DNA of 12,929 bases from Chloroflexota bacterium (GTDB lineage Bacteria > Chloroflexota > Limnocylindria > QHBO01), in NCBI GenBank assembly GCA_031177555.1, contig JAPSGM010000029.1, positions 1 to 12,929 of the forward strand, read 5' to 3'. The first letter of the stretch is position 1; each line of letters begins with the position of its first letter. The notes below the pieces were generated by a model. That model was not told the origin of the DNA. It ran no database searches and worked only from the letters and a program-made list of their open reading frames with translations. The translations under genes and the position numbers were made by a program. Positions 1 through 6,034 of the stretch are shown piece after piece.

Positions 1-1
1 C

Positions 2-571
2 GTGGGCCTCGCCTCGACCTCCGCCGTGCATCACCACCTCACCGCGCTCGAGCGAGAGGGGCTCCTGGAGCGCGGCTCTCACTCCTCGCGCGCCCTGCGG
101 CTCACCGCCCGCGGCGGGGCCGAGCTCGGCACCGCGCGCCGGGCGCAGCCGTCCAGCCGGGTCACGCCCTTCCGCATGCCGGTCGAGCGCGACGTCCTGT
201 CGCTGCCCGTCCTCGGCGAGATCGCGGCCGGCCAGCCGATCGAGGCCTACGACGACGGCGCCGAGTCCCTGGACGTCCCGCGCTCCATGCAGGCGCGCGA
301 CGACTCTTACGTCCTGCGCGTGCGCGGCAAGTCCATGATCGACGCCCTGATCGACGATGGCGACTACGTCGTCGTCCAGCCGCAGGCCACGGCACGCGAC
401 GGGGATATCGTGGTCGCCCTCCTGGAGGACAACGGCGTCACCCTCAAGCGCTTCTACCGCGAGGAGGACCGCATCCGGCTGCAGCCCGCCAATCCCGAGA
501 TGGACCCCATCTATGCCTCCGAGGTCCAGATCCAGGGCAAGGTCGTGGGGGTCATCCGCAAGCTCTCCTGA
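2..571 (+). CDS. lexA: LexA repressor, 5'-truncated by the window edge
   Basis: LexA represses SOS genes and cleaves itself when RecA filaments form on damaged DNA. The visible 189 residues start inside the winged-helix domain. The first GTG encodes an internal Val, because the following residues (VGLASTSAVHHHLTALE) match the recognition-helix region of B. subtilis LexA, so roughly 35-50 N-terminal residues are missing. The C-terminal peptidase domain is complete. It has the Ala-Gly cleavage site in EIAAGQ (residues 76-77 of the visible part), the catalytic Ser in GKSM (111) and the catalytic Lys in TLKR (149). The sequence ends with the typical VVGVIRKLS. The Gram-positive-type recognition helix agrees with the two GAAC-N4-GTTC boxes found at 2977-3022. 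The next gene starts 16 bases downstream, so lexA probably heads an operon. Its own promoter and operator lie outside the window. Identification is firm. Confidence 0.96.
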   Translation: MGLASTSAVHHHLTALEREGLLERGSHSSRALRLTARGGAELGTARRAQPSSRVTPFRMPVERDVLSLPVLGEIAAGQPIEAYDDGAESLDVPRSMQARDDSYVLRVRGKSMIDALIDDGDYVVVQPQATARDGDIVVALLEDNGVTLKRFYREEDRIRLQPANPEMDPIYASEVQIQGKVVGVIRKLS

Positions 572-587
572 GCCCCGATCGGGACCG

Positions 588-1745
588 ATGCCGCCCTCGC
601 CACCGGTCCTCTCGCTGCGCCAGCTGAACCGCGCGACTTTGGCGCGCCAGGGACTGCTCGACGGACTTCCGTCCGGGTCCACGGCTGCGCTCGTCCATCG
701 CGTCGCGTCGCTCCAGGCGCAGCATCCCGACTGGCCTCCGCTGGCACTCCACGCCCGCTTGCCGCCGGATCGCCCCCTGCCGCGCCTGACCGACGCCCGA
801 CGCCGGCGTACCCTCGTCCGTGCCTCGCTGATGCGCTTGACGGTGCACATCGTGGCGGCGGAGGACTTCTGGCCGATGTCCACGGTCAGCCTGCCGTTCC
901 GCTGGCGGCAATGGCGACTGATGTTCAAGCAGGACCCCGCGACGTCAGCGCTCGGGCGCCGCATCTCGGCTGCCCACGGGGCGGTGCTGGCCGCCATGCG
1001 CGAGGCGCCGCGGGCCATCCACGAGATCGAGGCCATCCTGGCCGAGCAGCTCCGCGGCGACGACGTGCTGCCCAACCGCGGCCTGTGGCGCCACTTCAGC
1101 GGCGCCGTGCCGCTCATCCAGGCCCCGCACGACGGCGAGGCGTACGGCCGCCAGCGCTACATGCCGGCGGCCGACTGGCTCGGTCCACCGCCAAACGACA
1201 CGGCCGATCCCGATCACGCCGCGCGGCACGTGGCCGAGGTGTACCTGGCGGCCTTCGGGCCGGCCAGCGTCGAGGACCTGGTGGCGTACGTCGGTCGCGG
1301 CGATGGCATCACGCGCTGGCGCCGGGCGGTGGCGGCGCTCGGCGAGCGGCTGGTCCACCTCGCCGACGAGGGTGGGCGCCACCTGGTGGACTTGGCCGGG
1401 GCGCCCCGCCCGAGCCTTGACACGCCGGCCCCGCCGCGCCTGCTGGCGCGCTGGGACAGCCTCCTGCTGGCGTACGGGACGCGCGACCGCCGGCGGGTGC
1501 TCCCCGAGAACCGTCAGTCCACGGTCATCACCAAAAACGCCGACGTGCTGCCGACCTTCCTGGTCGACGGCATGGTGGCCGGCACCTGGCTGCCTCGTCG
1601 CGCGCGCGACGGCACCGTCCGAGCCGAGCTGCGGCCGTTCGGACGATTGACGATGGCCGACCGCGAGGCGCTCGAGGCAGAGGCCGAAAGGCTCCTGCCC
1701 GAACTGGCGCCCGGCGCCTTCGCGCGCTATCCCGGCACCGGCTGA
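588..1745 (+). CDS. AlkZ-like winged-helix DNA glycosylase (HTH_42 / PF06224)
   Basis: This 385-residue protein has the pattern of the winged-helix HTH_42 family, which includes AlkZ (azinomycin self-resistance) and E. coli YcaQ/AlkX. These glycosylases excise bulky or interstrand-crosslink N-alkyl adducts. Seen here are an N-terminal LSLRQLNRATLARQGLL segment, the motif LQAQ with Q43 and Q45 (the QxQ catalytic motif of the AlkZ-like branch; Q37 and Q39 in AlkZ), and a C-terminal core with WDSLLLAYGTRDRR and a final barrel-like segment (VDGMVAGTW). ATG 588 is chosen because QAQ then falls close to its usual position and the gene clears lexA. An upstream in-frame ATG at 357 would lie inside lexA. 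No strong Shine-Dalgarno is visible, so it may be translated by coupling to lexA 16 bases upstream. dinB follows after 14 bases, giving a lexA-glycosylase-dinB operon. Family membership is likely; substrate and activity are inferred. Confidence 0.85.
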   Translation: MPPSPPVLSLRQLNRATLARQGLLDGLPSGSTAALVHRVASLQAQHPDWPPLALHARLPPDRPLPRLTDARRRRTLVRASLMRLTVHIVAAEDFWPMSTVSLPFRWRQWRLMFKQDPATSALGRRISAAHGAVLAAMREAPRAIHEIEAILAEQLRGDDVLPNRGLWRHFSGAVPLIQAPHDGEAYGRQRYMPAADWLGPPPNDTADPDHAARHVAEVYLAAFGPASVEDLVAYVGRGDGITRWRRAVAALGERLVHLADEGGRHLVDLAGAPRPSLDTPAPPRLLARWDSLLLAYGTRDRRRVLPENRQSTVITKNADVLPTFLVDGMVAGTWLPRRARDGTVRAELRPFGRLTMADREALEAEAERLLPELAPGAFARYPGTG

Positions 1746-1759
1746 CGGGAGCAGCACCG

Positions 1760-2971
1760 ATGCGCAGCATCCTGCACGCCGACCTGGATGCCTTCTACGC
1801 CAGCGTCGAGATCCTGGACAACCCCTCGCTGCGCGATAAGCCGGTCATCGTCGGCGGCGACCCGAACGCGCGCGGGGTCGTCAGCGCCGCCTCCTACGAG
1901 GCACGGAAGTTCGGTGTCCACTCGGCCATGCCGCTGCGGACGGCACGGCGCCTGTGCCAGAACGGTGTCTTCCTGCCGGGTCGCTTCTCGCGCTACAACG
2001 AGCTCTCGCGCCAGGTCATGGCGCTCTTCGCCTCGTACACGCCACTGGTCGAGCCGATCAGCCTGGACGAGGCGTTCCTGGACGTCACCGCCAGCCGCGC
2101 GGCCTTCGGTGACGGCGAGGCGATCGCGCGGCGCATCAAGGATCGCGTGCTGGCCGAGATCGGCCTGGTCGTGAGCGTGGGCGTCGCCACCAACAAGTTG
2201 TGCGCCAAAGTGGCGTCGGACCTGCGCAAGCCCGATGCCCTCGTCGCGGTGCCGCCCGGCGGCGAGGCCGCCTTCCTCGCTCCGCTGCCGGTGACCCGGC
2301 TGTGGGGCGTCGGCCCGCAGGCGCGACAGGCCCTGGCCGACTACGGCGTGACGACGATCGGCCAGCTGGCGGCCCTGCCGGAGGCCACGCTACGGCGCCG
2401 CTTCGGGATCCACGGCGCTGAGCTGCGCCTCCGCGCCCAGGGCGTCGATCCATCGCCCGTGGTGCCCACCCACGTCCCGAAGTCGGTCGGCCACGAGATC
2501 ACCTTCGACCACGACGTGACCGACCCCGCCCGACTGGAGGCGACGCTGCTGGACCTGGCCGAGTCGGTCGCATCCCGACTGCGCCGCCACCACCTCGCCG
2601 CGGGAGGCGTCCAGCTCAAGCTGCGCTACGAGGGCTTCGACACGATCACGCGCCAGGCCCCGCTCGGCCACCAGGCCCGCGAGTCGGAGCCGATGTACGA
2701 ACTGGGCGTCGCCCTGCTGCGCAGGGCGCTGGCACCCGATCGGGCCGTTCGCCTCATCGGTCTCACCGCCATCAACCTGTCGGAGGCACAGCAGCTGACC
2801 CTCTTCGACGCCCCCGAGCAGAACGATCGGATCACGGCCTCCATCGACGCGGTGCGCAAGCGCTTCGGCGACGCCGCCATCACGCGGGCCAGGCTGATCG
2901 GGCATCGGGATCGGCGCCGCCCCGACTTCGGCATGCGGCCCGACGCACCGTCGGACGAGCGCGAGCCTTGA
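1760..2971 (+). CDS. dinB: DNA polymerase IV (Y-family translesion polymerase)
   Basis: This 403-residue enzyme is an error-prone polymerase that bypasses damaged template bases. Visible motifs are ILHADLDAFYASVE at the N-terminus (metal ligand D8, steric-gate Y13), SLDEAFLDV (D103 and E104 of the active site), GVATNKLCAKVASDLRKPD (residues 141-159), the helix-hairpin-helix thumb region (LWGVGPQAR) and the little-finger domain. QLTLF at 345-349 is a canonical beta-clamp binding motif. It is followed by a 54-residue tail that includes a conserved-looking helix (SIDAVRKRFGDAAITRA), rather than lying at the very C-terminus as in E. coli. ATG 1760 has GGGAG at 1747-1751 as ribosome binding site. 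The gene follows the glycosylase by 14 bases and is probably cotranscribed with lexA. Its stop codon overlaps the -35 box of the next, LexA-controlled promoter. Length and motifs are complete. Confidence 0.97.
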   Translation: MRSILHADLDAFYASVEILDNPSLRDKPVIVGGDPNARGVVSAASYEARKFGVHSAMPLRTARRLCQNGVFLPGRFSRYNELSRQVMALFASYTPLVEPISLDEAFLDVTASRAAFGDGEAIARRIKDRVLAEIGLVVSVGVATNKLCAKVASDLRKPDALVAVPPGGEAAFLAPLPVTRLWGVGPQARQALADYGVTTIGQLAALPEATLRRRFGIHGAELRLRAQGVDPSPVVPTHVPKSVGHEITFDHDVTDPARLEATLLDLAESVASRLRRHHLAAGGVQLKLRYEGFDTITRQAPLGHQARESEPMYELGVALLRRALAPDRAVRLIGLTAINLSEAQQLTLFDAPEQNDRITASIDAVRKRFGDAAITRARLIGHRDRRRPDFGMRPDAPSDEREP

Positions 2972-2996
2972 CAGATAGAACACGCGTTCTTATGAT
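2968..2996 (+). promoter_or_regulatory. Near-consensus sigma70-type promoter of the 86-aa SOS gene
   Basis: TTGACA (2968-2973) is followed by an exact 17-base spacer and TATGAT (2991-2996). The -35 is a full consensus match and the -10 differs at one position. The -35 overlaps the dinB stop codon. The start of transcription is predicted near 3003, giving a leader of about 60 bases before the ATG at 3063. A LexA box occupies almost the whole spacer, so LexA would block polymerase directly. Confidence 0.85.
2977..2990 (+). promoter_or_regulatory. LexA operator (SOS box 1)
   Basis: AGAACACGCGTTCT has perfect AGAAC/GTTCT arms around four central bases and fits the GAAC-N4-GTTC SOS box used by Gram-positive-type LexA. 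It lies exactly between the -35 and -10 boxes. The LexA encoded at the start of the window has the matching recognition-helix type. Confidence 0.88.
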
Positions 2997-3008
2997 CTGC
3001 CTCCCTAT

Positions 3009-3022
3009 AGAACGCCTGTTCG
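3009..3022 (+). promoter_or_regulatory. LexA operator (SOS box 2)
   Basis: AGAACGCCTGTTCG again has the form GAAC-N4-GTTC. It lies just downstream of the predicted transcription start (about +7 to +20). The distance from box 1 is 32 bp, about three helical turns, so two LexA dimers would sit on the same face of the DNA. Tandem boxes suggest tight repression. Confidence 0.85.
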
Positions 3023-3062
3023 GTGCCCTGGCTGGCGGCGTGCGTGGAGGAGTCGAATCACC

Positions 3063-3323
3063 ATGGCTCTCGTACAGATCACGCCGGTCCCGGCGCGGGT
3101 CCGCTGGGATCGCACTCGGTCGGAACCGGCGAGCGTCGAGCTCGGCAACCGTCGCCTGGCCGTGACCGGCCTCAGGGCCGTGCGCGACGAGATGGCGGCC
3201 TACCCGGCGGCCCGTGGGCCACGCATCACCCTGCTGCTCGAGACCGATGCCGGCCAGGCGGCGCTCGTCTTCGACGGTCGGCGTGGTCGCTGGTACGTGG
3301 AGGCGCTGGACCAGGCCGCCTGA
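3063..3323 (+). CDS. LexA-controlled 86-aa protein, possibly DUF6504-like
   Basis: A small soluble protein of 86 residues with no signal peptide, membrane segment or Cys. The predicted layout is beta-rich: an N-terminal VRWDRTRSEPASVELGNRR segment, a short helix (LRAVRDEM), ITLLLETDAG, and a C-terminal LVFDGRRGRWYVEALD. Alternating WD, basic and GRWYV elements resemble DUF6504 proteins, which I recall being found near Y-family polymerases and ImuB/DnaE2 mutasome genes. That match is from memory and unverified. The ATG has a strong ribosome binding site, GGAGGAG at 3046-3052, with 10 bases of spacing. The promoter is near-consensus and carries two LexA boxes, so this should be among the strongest SOS-induced genes here. 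It lies directly after dinB. A role as a translesion-synthesis accessory is inference only; the reality of the gene is well supported by its signals. Confidence 0.85.
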   Translation: MALVQITPVPARVRWDRTRSEPASVELGNRRLAVTGLRAVRDEMAAYPAARGPRITLLLETDAGQAALVFDGRRGRWYVEALDQAA

Positions 3324-3334
3324 GCACGTACAAT
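3307..3334 (+). promoter_or_regulatory. Possible promoter for fchA-folD (leaderless type)
   Basis: TGGACC (3307-3312), 16 bases, then TACAAT (3329-3334). The -10 ends 8 bases before the in-frame GTG at 3343, the spacing typical of leaderless mRNAs. The -35 is weak (4 of 6) and lies inside the upstream gene. If real, it separates constitutive folate genes from the SOS unit upstream. Confidence 0.45.
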
Positions 3335-3342
3335 TCGCGCCG

Positions 3343-4044
3343 GTGCGCCCGGACGCGACGCCACCGGGCGCCGCGTACGAGGCAGCCGCCTTGGAGGACA
3401 CCACCACCGAACTGAGCCAGCTCTCCGTCCAGGAGCTCATCGCGCGTCTCTCGACCCGCGCGCCGGTCCCCGGCGGCGGCAGCGCTGCCGGCATCGCCGG
3501 CTCGCTGGGGGCGGCGCTGGTCTCGATGGTGGTGGAGCTGACCGAGGGACGTCCCGAGGCGGTGGACCATGCCGCCGAGCTGGGCCTCATCGGCGAGGAG
3601 GCACGGCGTCGTCGGGACGAGCTGCTCGACCTCGCCCAGGCCGATGCCGCGGCCTACGACCGTGTCGTGCAGGCGCGGAGGCTGCCCAGGGGCACAGACG
3701 AGGAACGCGCGACGCGGCACCGCGCGCTCGAGGCGGCAACCCGGGAGGCGGCCGACGTCCCGTTCGCCATCGCCCGCGCCGCGGATGCCGTGCTGGACCT
3801 GGCGGCGCGGATCGGACCCATCGGCAATCCGCACGCGGCGAGCGATGCCGGCGTGGCGGCGCAGCTCGCCTCGGCGGCCATCCGCGGCGCCACCCTGAAC
3901 GTCCGCATCAACCTGCCCTACCTACCGGAGGGCGATTCCCTCCGCGTCGACGGGCCGGCCGAGCTGGAACGCCTCGAACGAGACGCCGCCGAACGGGAGC
4001 GGCAGACGCTGGACGTAGTGCTCGGGAGGATCGGGCCTTCGTGA
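3343..4044 (+). CDS. fchA: Methenyl-THF cyclohydrolase / formimino-THF cyclodeaminase family protein (FTCD-C fold)
   Basis: About 233 residues with the FTCD_C (PF04961) signatures: SVQELIARL followed by PVPGGGSAAGIAGSLGAAL (PGGGS at 43-47), a helical core, and NPHAASDAGVAAQLASAAIRGATLNVRINL (162-191). Members hydrolyse 5,10-methenyl-THF to 10-formyl-THF (FchA) or deaminate 5-formimino-THF. The open frame extends upstream into the 86-aa gene, but that part is not conserved. GTG 3343 is preferred because a TACAAT box sits 8 bases upstream. TTG 3391, with GAGG at 3379-3382, is a good alternative and gives 217 residues, nearer the usual family length. The stop codon overlaps the folD start (GTGA). 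The neighbouring FolD lacks cyclohydrolase residues, so this protein probably supplies that step. Family is firm; cyclohydrolase versus cyclodeaminase is not settled by sequence. Confidence 0.88.
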   Translation: MRPDATPPGAAYEAAALEDTTTELSQLSVQELIARLSTRAPVPGGGSAAGIAGSLGAALVSMVVELTEGRPEAVDHAAELGLIGEEARRRRDELLDLAQADAAAYDRVVQARRLPRGTDEERATRHRALEAATREAADVPFAIARAADAVLDLAARIGPIGNPHAASDAGVAAQLASAAIRGATLNVRINLPYLPEGDSLRVDGPAELERLERDAAERERQTLDVVLGRIGPS

Positions 4045-4946
4045 GCGCGCGCATCCTCGATGGCCGAGCGGTCGCCTCGCGTGTCTGGCGCGACCTGTCC
4101 GAACGCGTCGCGGCGCTCGGCGAAGAGGCACCGCCCCGGCTGGCGATCGTCCGCTTCGCAGGCAACGGCCCGGCAGATGTGTACGCCACCAGCCTGGCCC
4201 GCGCCGCGCGGAGCATCGGCGTCGAGCCGGTGGAGGTGAGGCCACCTGAGGGCGTGGGCCAGAACGACGTGGCCGCCCGCATCGCGGCGTTGAACCGTGA
4301 CCCACTGGTGAGCGGCATCGTCATCGCGCAGCCAATCCCCGAGCAGCTCGAGACCGACGCGGTGCTGGCGCTGATCGACCCGGCAAAGGACGTGGACGGC
4401 GCCACGCCGCTGAACGTCGGCCGCCTGGCGCGCGGGGAGGCGGCCTTCGCCCCGGCCACGGCGCTGGCGGTGATGGCCATCCTGCGCACGTCGGGCATCC
4501 CGATCGCGGGCCGCCGCGCCGTCGTGGTCGGCCGCTCGGCGGTGGTCGGCCGCCCGGTCGCGTCGCTGCTGCTGGGCGCGGATGCCACCGTGATGGTCTG
4601 CCACACGCGCACGCGCAACCTGGCGCGCGAGACGCGGCGCGCCGAGATCCTGGTCGTGGCGGCCGGGTCGCCGGGGCTCATCCGTCCGGAGATGGTCAAC
4701 CGCTCCGCGGTGGTCGTCGACTGCGGCATCAACACCACGCGCGATGGCATCGTTGGCGACGTCGACTACGCCACCGTTCGCCCGGTGGTGAGCGCCATCA
4801 CGCCCGTCCCCGGCGGGGTGGGCCCGGTGACCACCATGGTGCTACTGCAGCAGACCGTGGAGTCGGCTGAACGGGCGGCCGAAGAGCGCCGCCACCACGC
4901 AGAACGCTTTGATGTGCCGACCCATGCGCCGGTGGAGGAACGCTAG
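4041..4946 (+). CDS. folD: FolD-family methylene-THF dehydrogenase lacking cyclohydrolase residues
   Basis: FolD normally oxidises 5,10-methylene-THF (NADP-linked) and then hydrolyses methenyl-THF. This 301-residue protein keeps the family frame: ILDGRAVA at the start, PAKDVDG (114-120) followed by TPLNVGRLARG, the Rossmann segment VVVGRSAVVGRP (161-172), CHTRTRNL, and PVPGGVGPVTTMVLLQQT (255-272). In the substrate site, however, the YVxxK motif reads YATSL (48-52), so the catalytic Lys (K54 in E. coli, K56 in human) is Leu. QLPLP reads AQPIP (96-100), so the Gln of the cyclohydrolase site is displaced. Dehydrogenase activity is probably kept and cyclohydrolase lost (inference). GTG 4041 has GGGAGGA at 4024-4030 and overlaps fchA by four bases, so translation is coupled. 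The C-terminal 25 residues are a charged tail beyond the fold. The stop shares CTAG with the convergent ribY stop. Confidence 0.93.
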   Translation: MSARILDGRAVASRVWRDLSERVAALGEEAPPRLAIVRFAGNGPADVYATSLARAARSIGVEPVEVRPPEGVGQNDVAARIAALNRDPLVSGIVIAQPIPEQLETDAVLALIDPAKDVDGATPLNVGRLARGEAAFAPATALAVMAILRTSGIPIAGRRAVVVGRSAVVGRPVASLLLGADATVMVCHTRTRNLARETRRAEILVVAAGSPGLIRPEMVNRSAVVVDCGINTTRDGIVGDVDYATVRPVVSAITPVPGGVGPVTTMVLLQQTVESAERAAEERRHHAERFDVPTHAPVEER

Positions 4947-6025
4947 GGATCGGGATCCGATCCGCCGGCCACACGGCGGTCGTACATCTCCTCCACCGGG
5001 ACGGACCCGTCGATGAAGCCGAGACGACGCATCGTCTCGTAGCCGCTTGCCCAGACCTCGGGCACGATCGCGCCCGATGAAGCGCCCGCCGGGCCGCGCC
5101 AGACTTCCACGCTCGCCTCGAGGACGGCTCGGGCGGTCTCGCGGTCCTCCCCGATTGCCGGCACCGCCTCGATGGCCGCGTCAAGGCCGAGCTGTGGGTC
5201 CGCCGCGATGACGTCCTGCGCCTGCACGACGGCGCCGGCGAAGGCGTGCACGAGATCGATGTCGGCGACGAGGCTCTCGCCGCCGACGATGATTCCTGGG
5301 CCGGGCAACGGTACGAGCTCATCGACCGTCAGCAGCTCCACCTCGAAGCCCTGAGACTCGAGCTGGAGTGGCTCGTTCACCCGGAAGCCGGTGATGACAT
5401 CCACGTCCCCATTCAGCAGCCCCTCCACCTGGTTGAAGGCCGGGTATTCGCGGATCGTCACGTCGTCGGGCGTGAGGCCGCCGGCATCGAGGAGGGCCAG
5501 CAGCGCGTGCCACGAGCTCCCGAAGCGCCCCGGCGTGCCGATCCTCAACCCGGCGACCCCGGATGGCTCCGGCGGAACGACATCGGGTGCGCCGATCAGC
5601 GCCACCGGAAAATGGTTGTACAGCGTCGCCACGTACGTAACGGGGATGCCTGCCGTGCGAGCGATCATCAGGTCTGTTGCATCGGCGACACCGAATTGCG
5701 CCCGTCCGTCGGCCACGAGGCGAATGACATCGTCCGAATGCTCGATGGTGACCTCCAGGCCGGCATCGGCGAAGTACCCGTCCTGCTGTGCCAGGTAGAA
5801 CGGCGCGAACTGGACATCCGGCCGGAATCCCAGCAGCAGCCGCACCTGACGGAGATCGGTGGCCGACGGCCCCGGAGACGAGGCCGATGCGGCCCGGGAC
5901 GGCATGGCCGTCCCGCTAGGGCTCGCCGTCGGATCGCCATCGCCATCGAGCAGCAGGGCGAGGAGCACGACCACAAGCACGGTCGCGGCGGCGAGTGCCG
6001 CGAGGAGGAATCGGCGCGAAGGCAT
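4943..6025 (-). CDS. ribY: RibY-like substrate-binding protein of a riboflavin ABC importer
   Basis: A 360-residue NMT1/THI5-type periplasmic-binding-fold protein that would capture the ligand outside the membrane. Residues 4-26 are RR plus a long hydrophobic stretch. No lipobox Cys is present, so it is secreted or, more likely, held by an uncleaved N-terminal anchor. A Ser/Pro/Ala-rich linker follows (about 29-56). The binding domain opens with LLGFRPDVQFAPFYLAQQDGYF (64-85), the pattern seen in pyrimidine (ThiY) and RibY-type binders, then GLEVTIEH, FGVADATDLMIARTAGIP and a GxPGRFGSSWHALL hinge segment. ATG 6025 has GAGG seven bases upstream overlapping the permease stop region, 9 bases after that gene. 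The assignment to riboflavin rests on the FMN riboswitch upstream of this operon; by sequence alone a thiamine-precursor ligand could not be excluded. Confidence 0.85.
   Translation of the reverse strand: MPSRRFLLAALAAATVLVVVLLALLLDGDGDPTASPSGTAMPSRAASASSPGPSATDLRQVRLLLGFRPDVQFAPFYLAQQDGYFADAGLEVTIEHSDDVIRLVADGRAQFGVADATDLMIARTAGIPVTYVATLYNHFPVALIGAPDVVPPEPSGVAGLRIGTPGRFGSSWHALLALLDAGGLTPDDVTIREYPAFNQVEGLLNGDVDVITGFRVNEPLQLESQGFEVELLTVDELVPLPGPGIIVGGESLVADIDLVHAFAGAVVQAQDVIAADPQLGLDAAIEAVPAIGEDRETARAVLEASVEVWRGPAGASSGAIVPEVWASGYETMRRLGFIDGSVPVEEMYDRRVAGGSDPDP
4947..4963. terminator. Hairpin at the convergent ends of folD and ribY
   Basis: GGATCGG-GAT-CCGATCC is a perfect 7-bp inverted repeat with a 3-base loop. 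It begins immediately after the folD stop and encodes the last residues of the opposing gene. There is no T-run on either side, so it is not a textbook intrinsic terminator. It may still pause or stop transcription from both directions. Confidence 0.4.
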
Positions 6026-6034
6026 CGGTCTACC

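Noticed and set aside
357..587. Upstream extension of the glycosylase reading frame inside lexA
   Set aside because: This part overlaps the conserved LexA peptidase domain in another frame and its translation is Ser/Arg/Pro-rich low complexity. ATG 588 gives the family-like N-terminus.
945..1757. 270-codon minus-strand open frame opposite the glycosylase
   Set aside because: No motif, composition typical of an antisense shadow, and it would conflict with the tightly spaced lexA-glycosylase-dinB order.
3214..3342. Start of fchA at the upstream ATG 3214
   Set aside because: It would overlap the 86-aa gene by over 100 bases and adds residues unlike the family. The conserved region begins near residue 3400.
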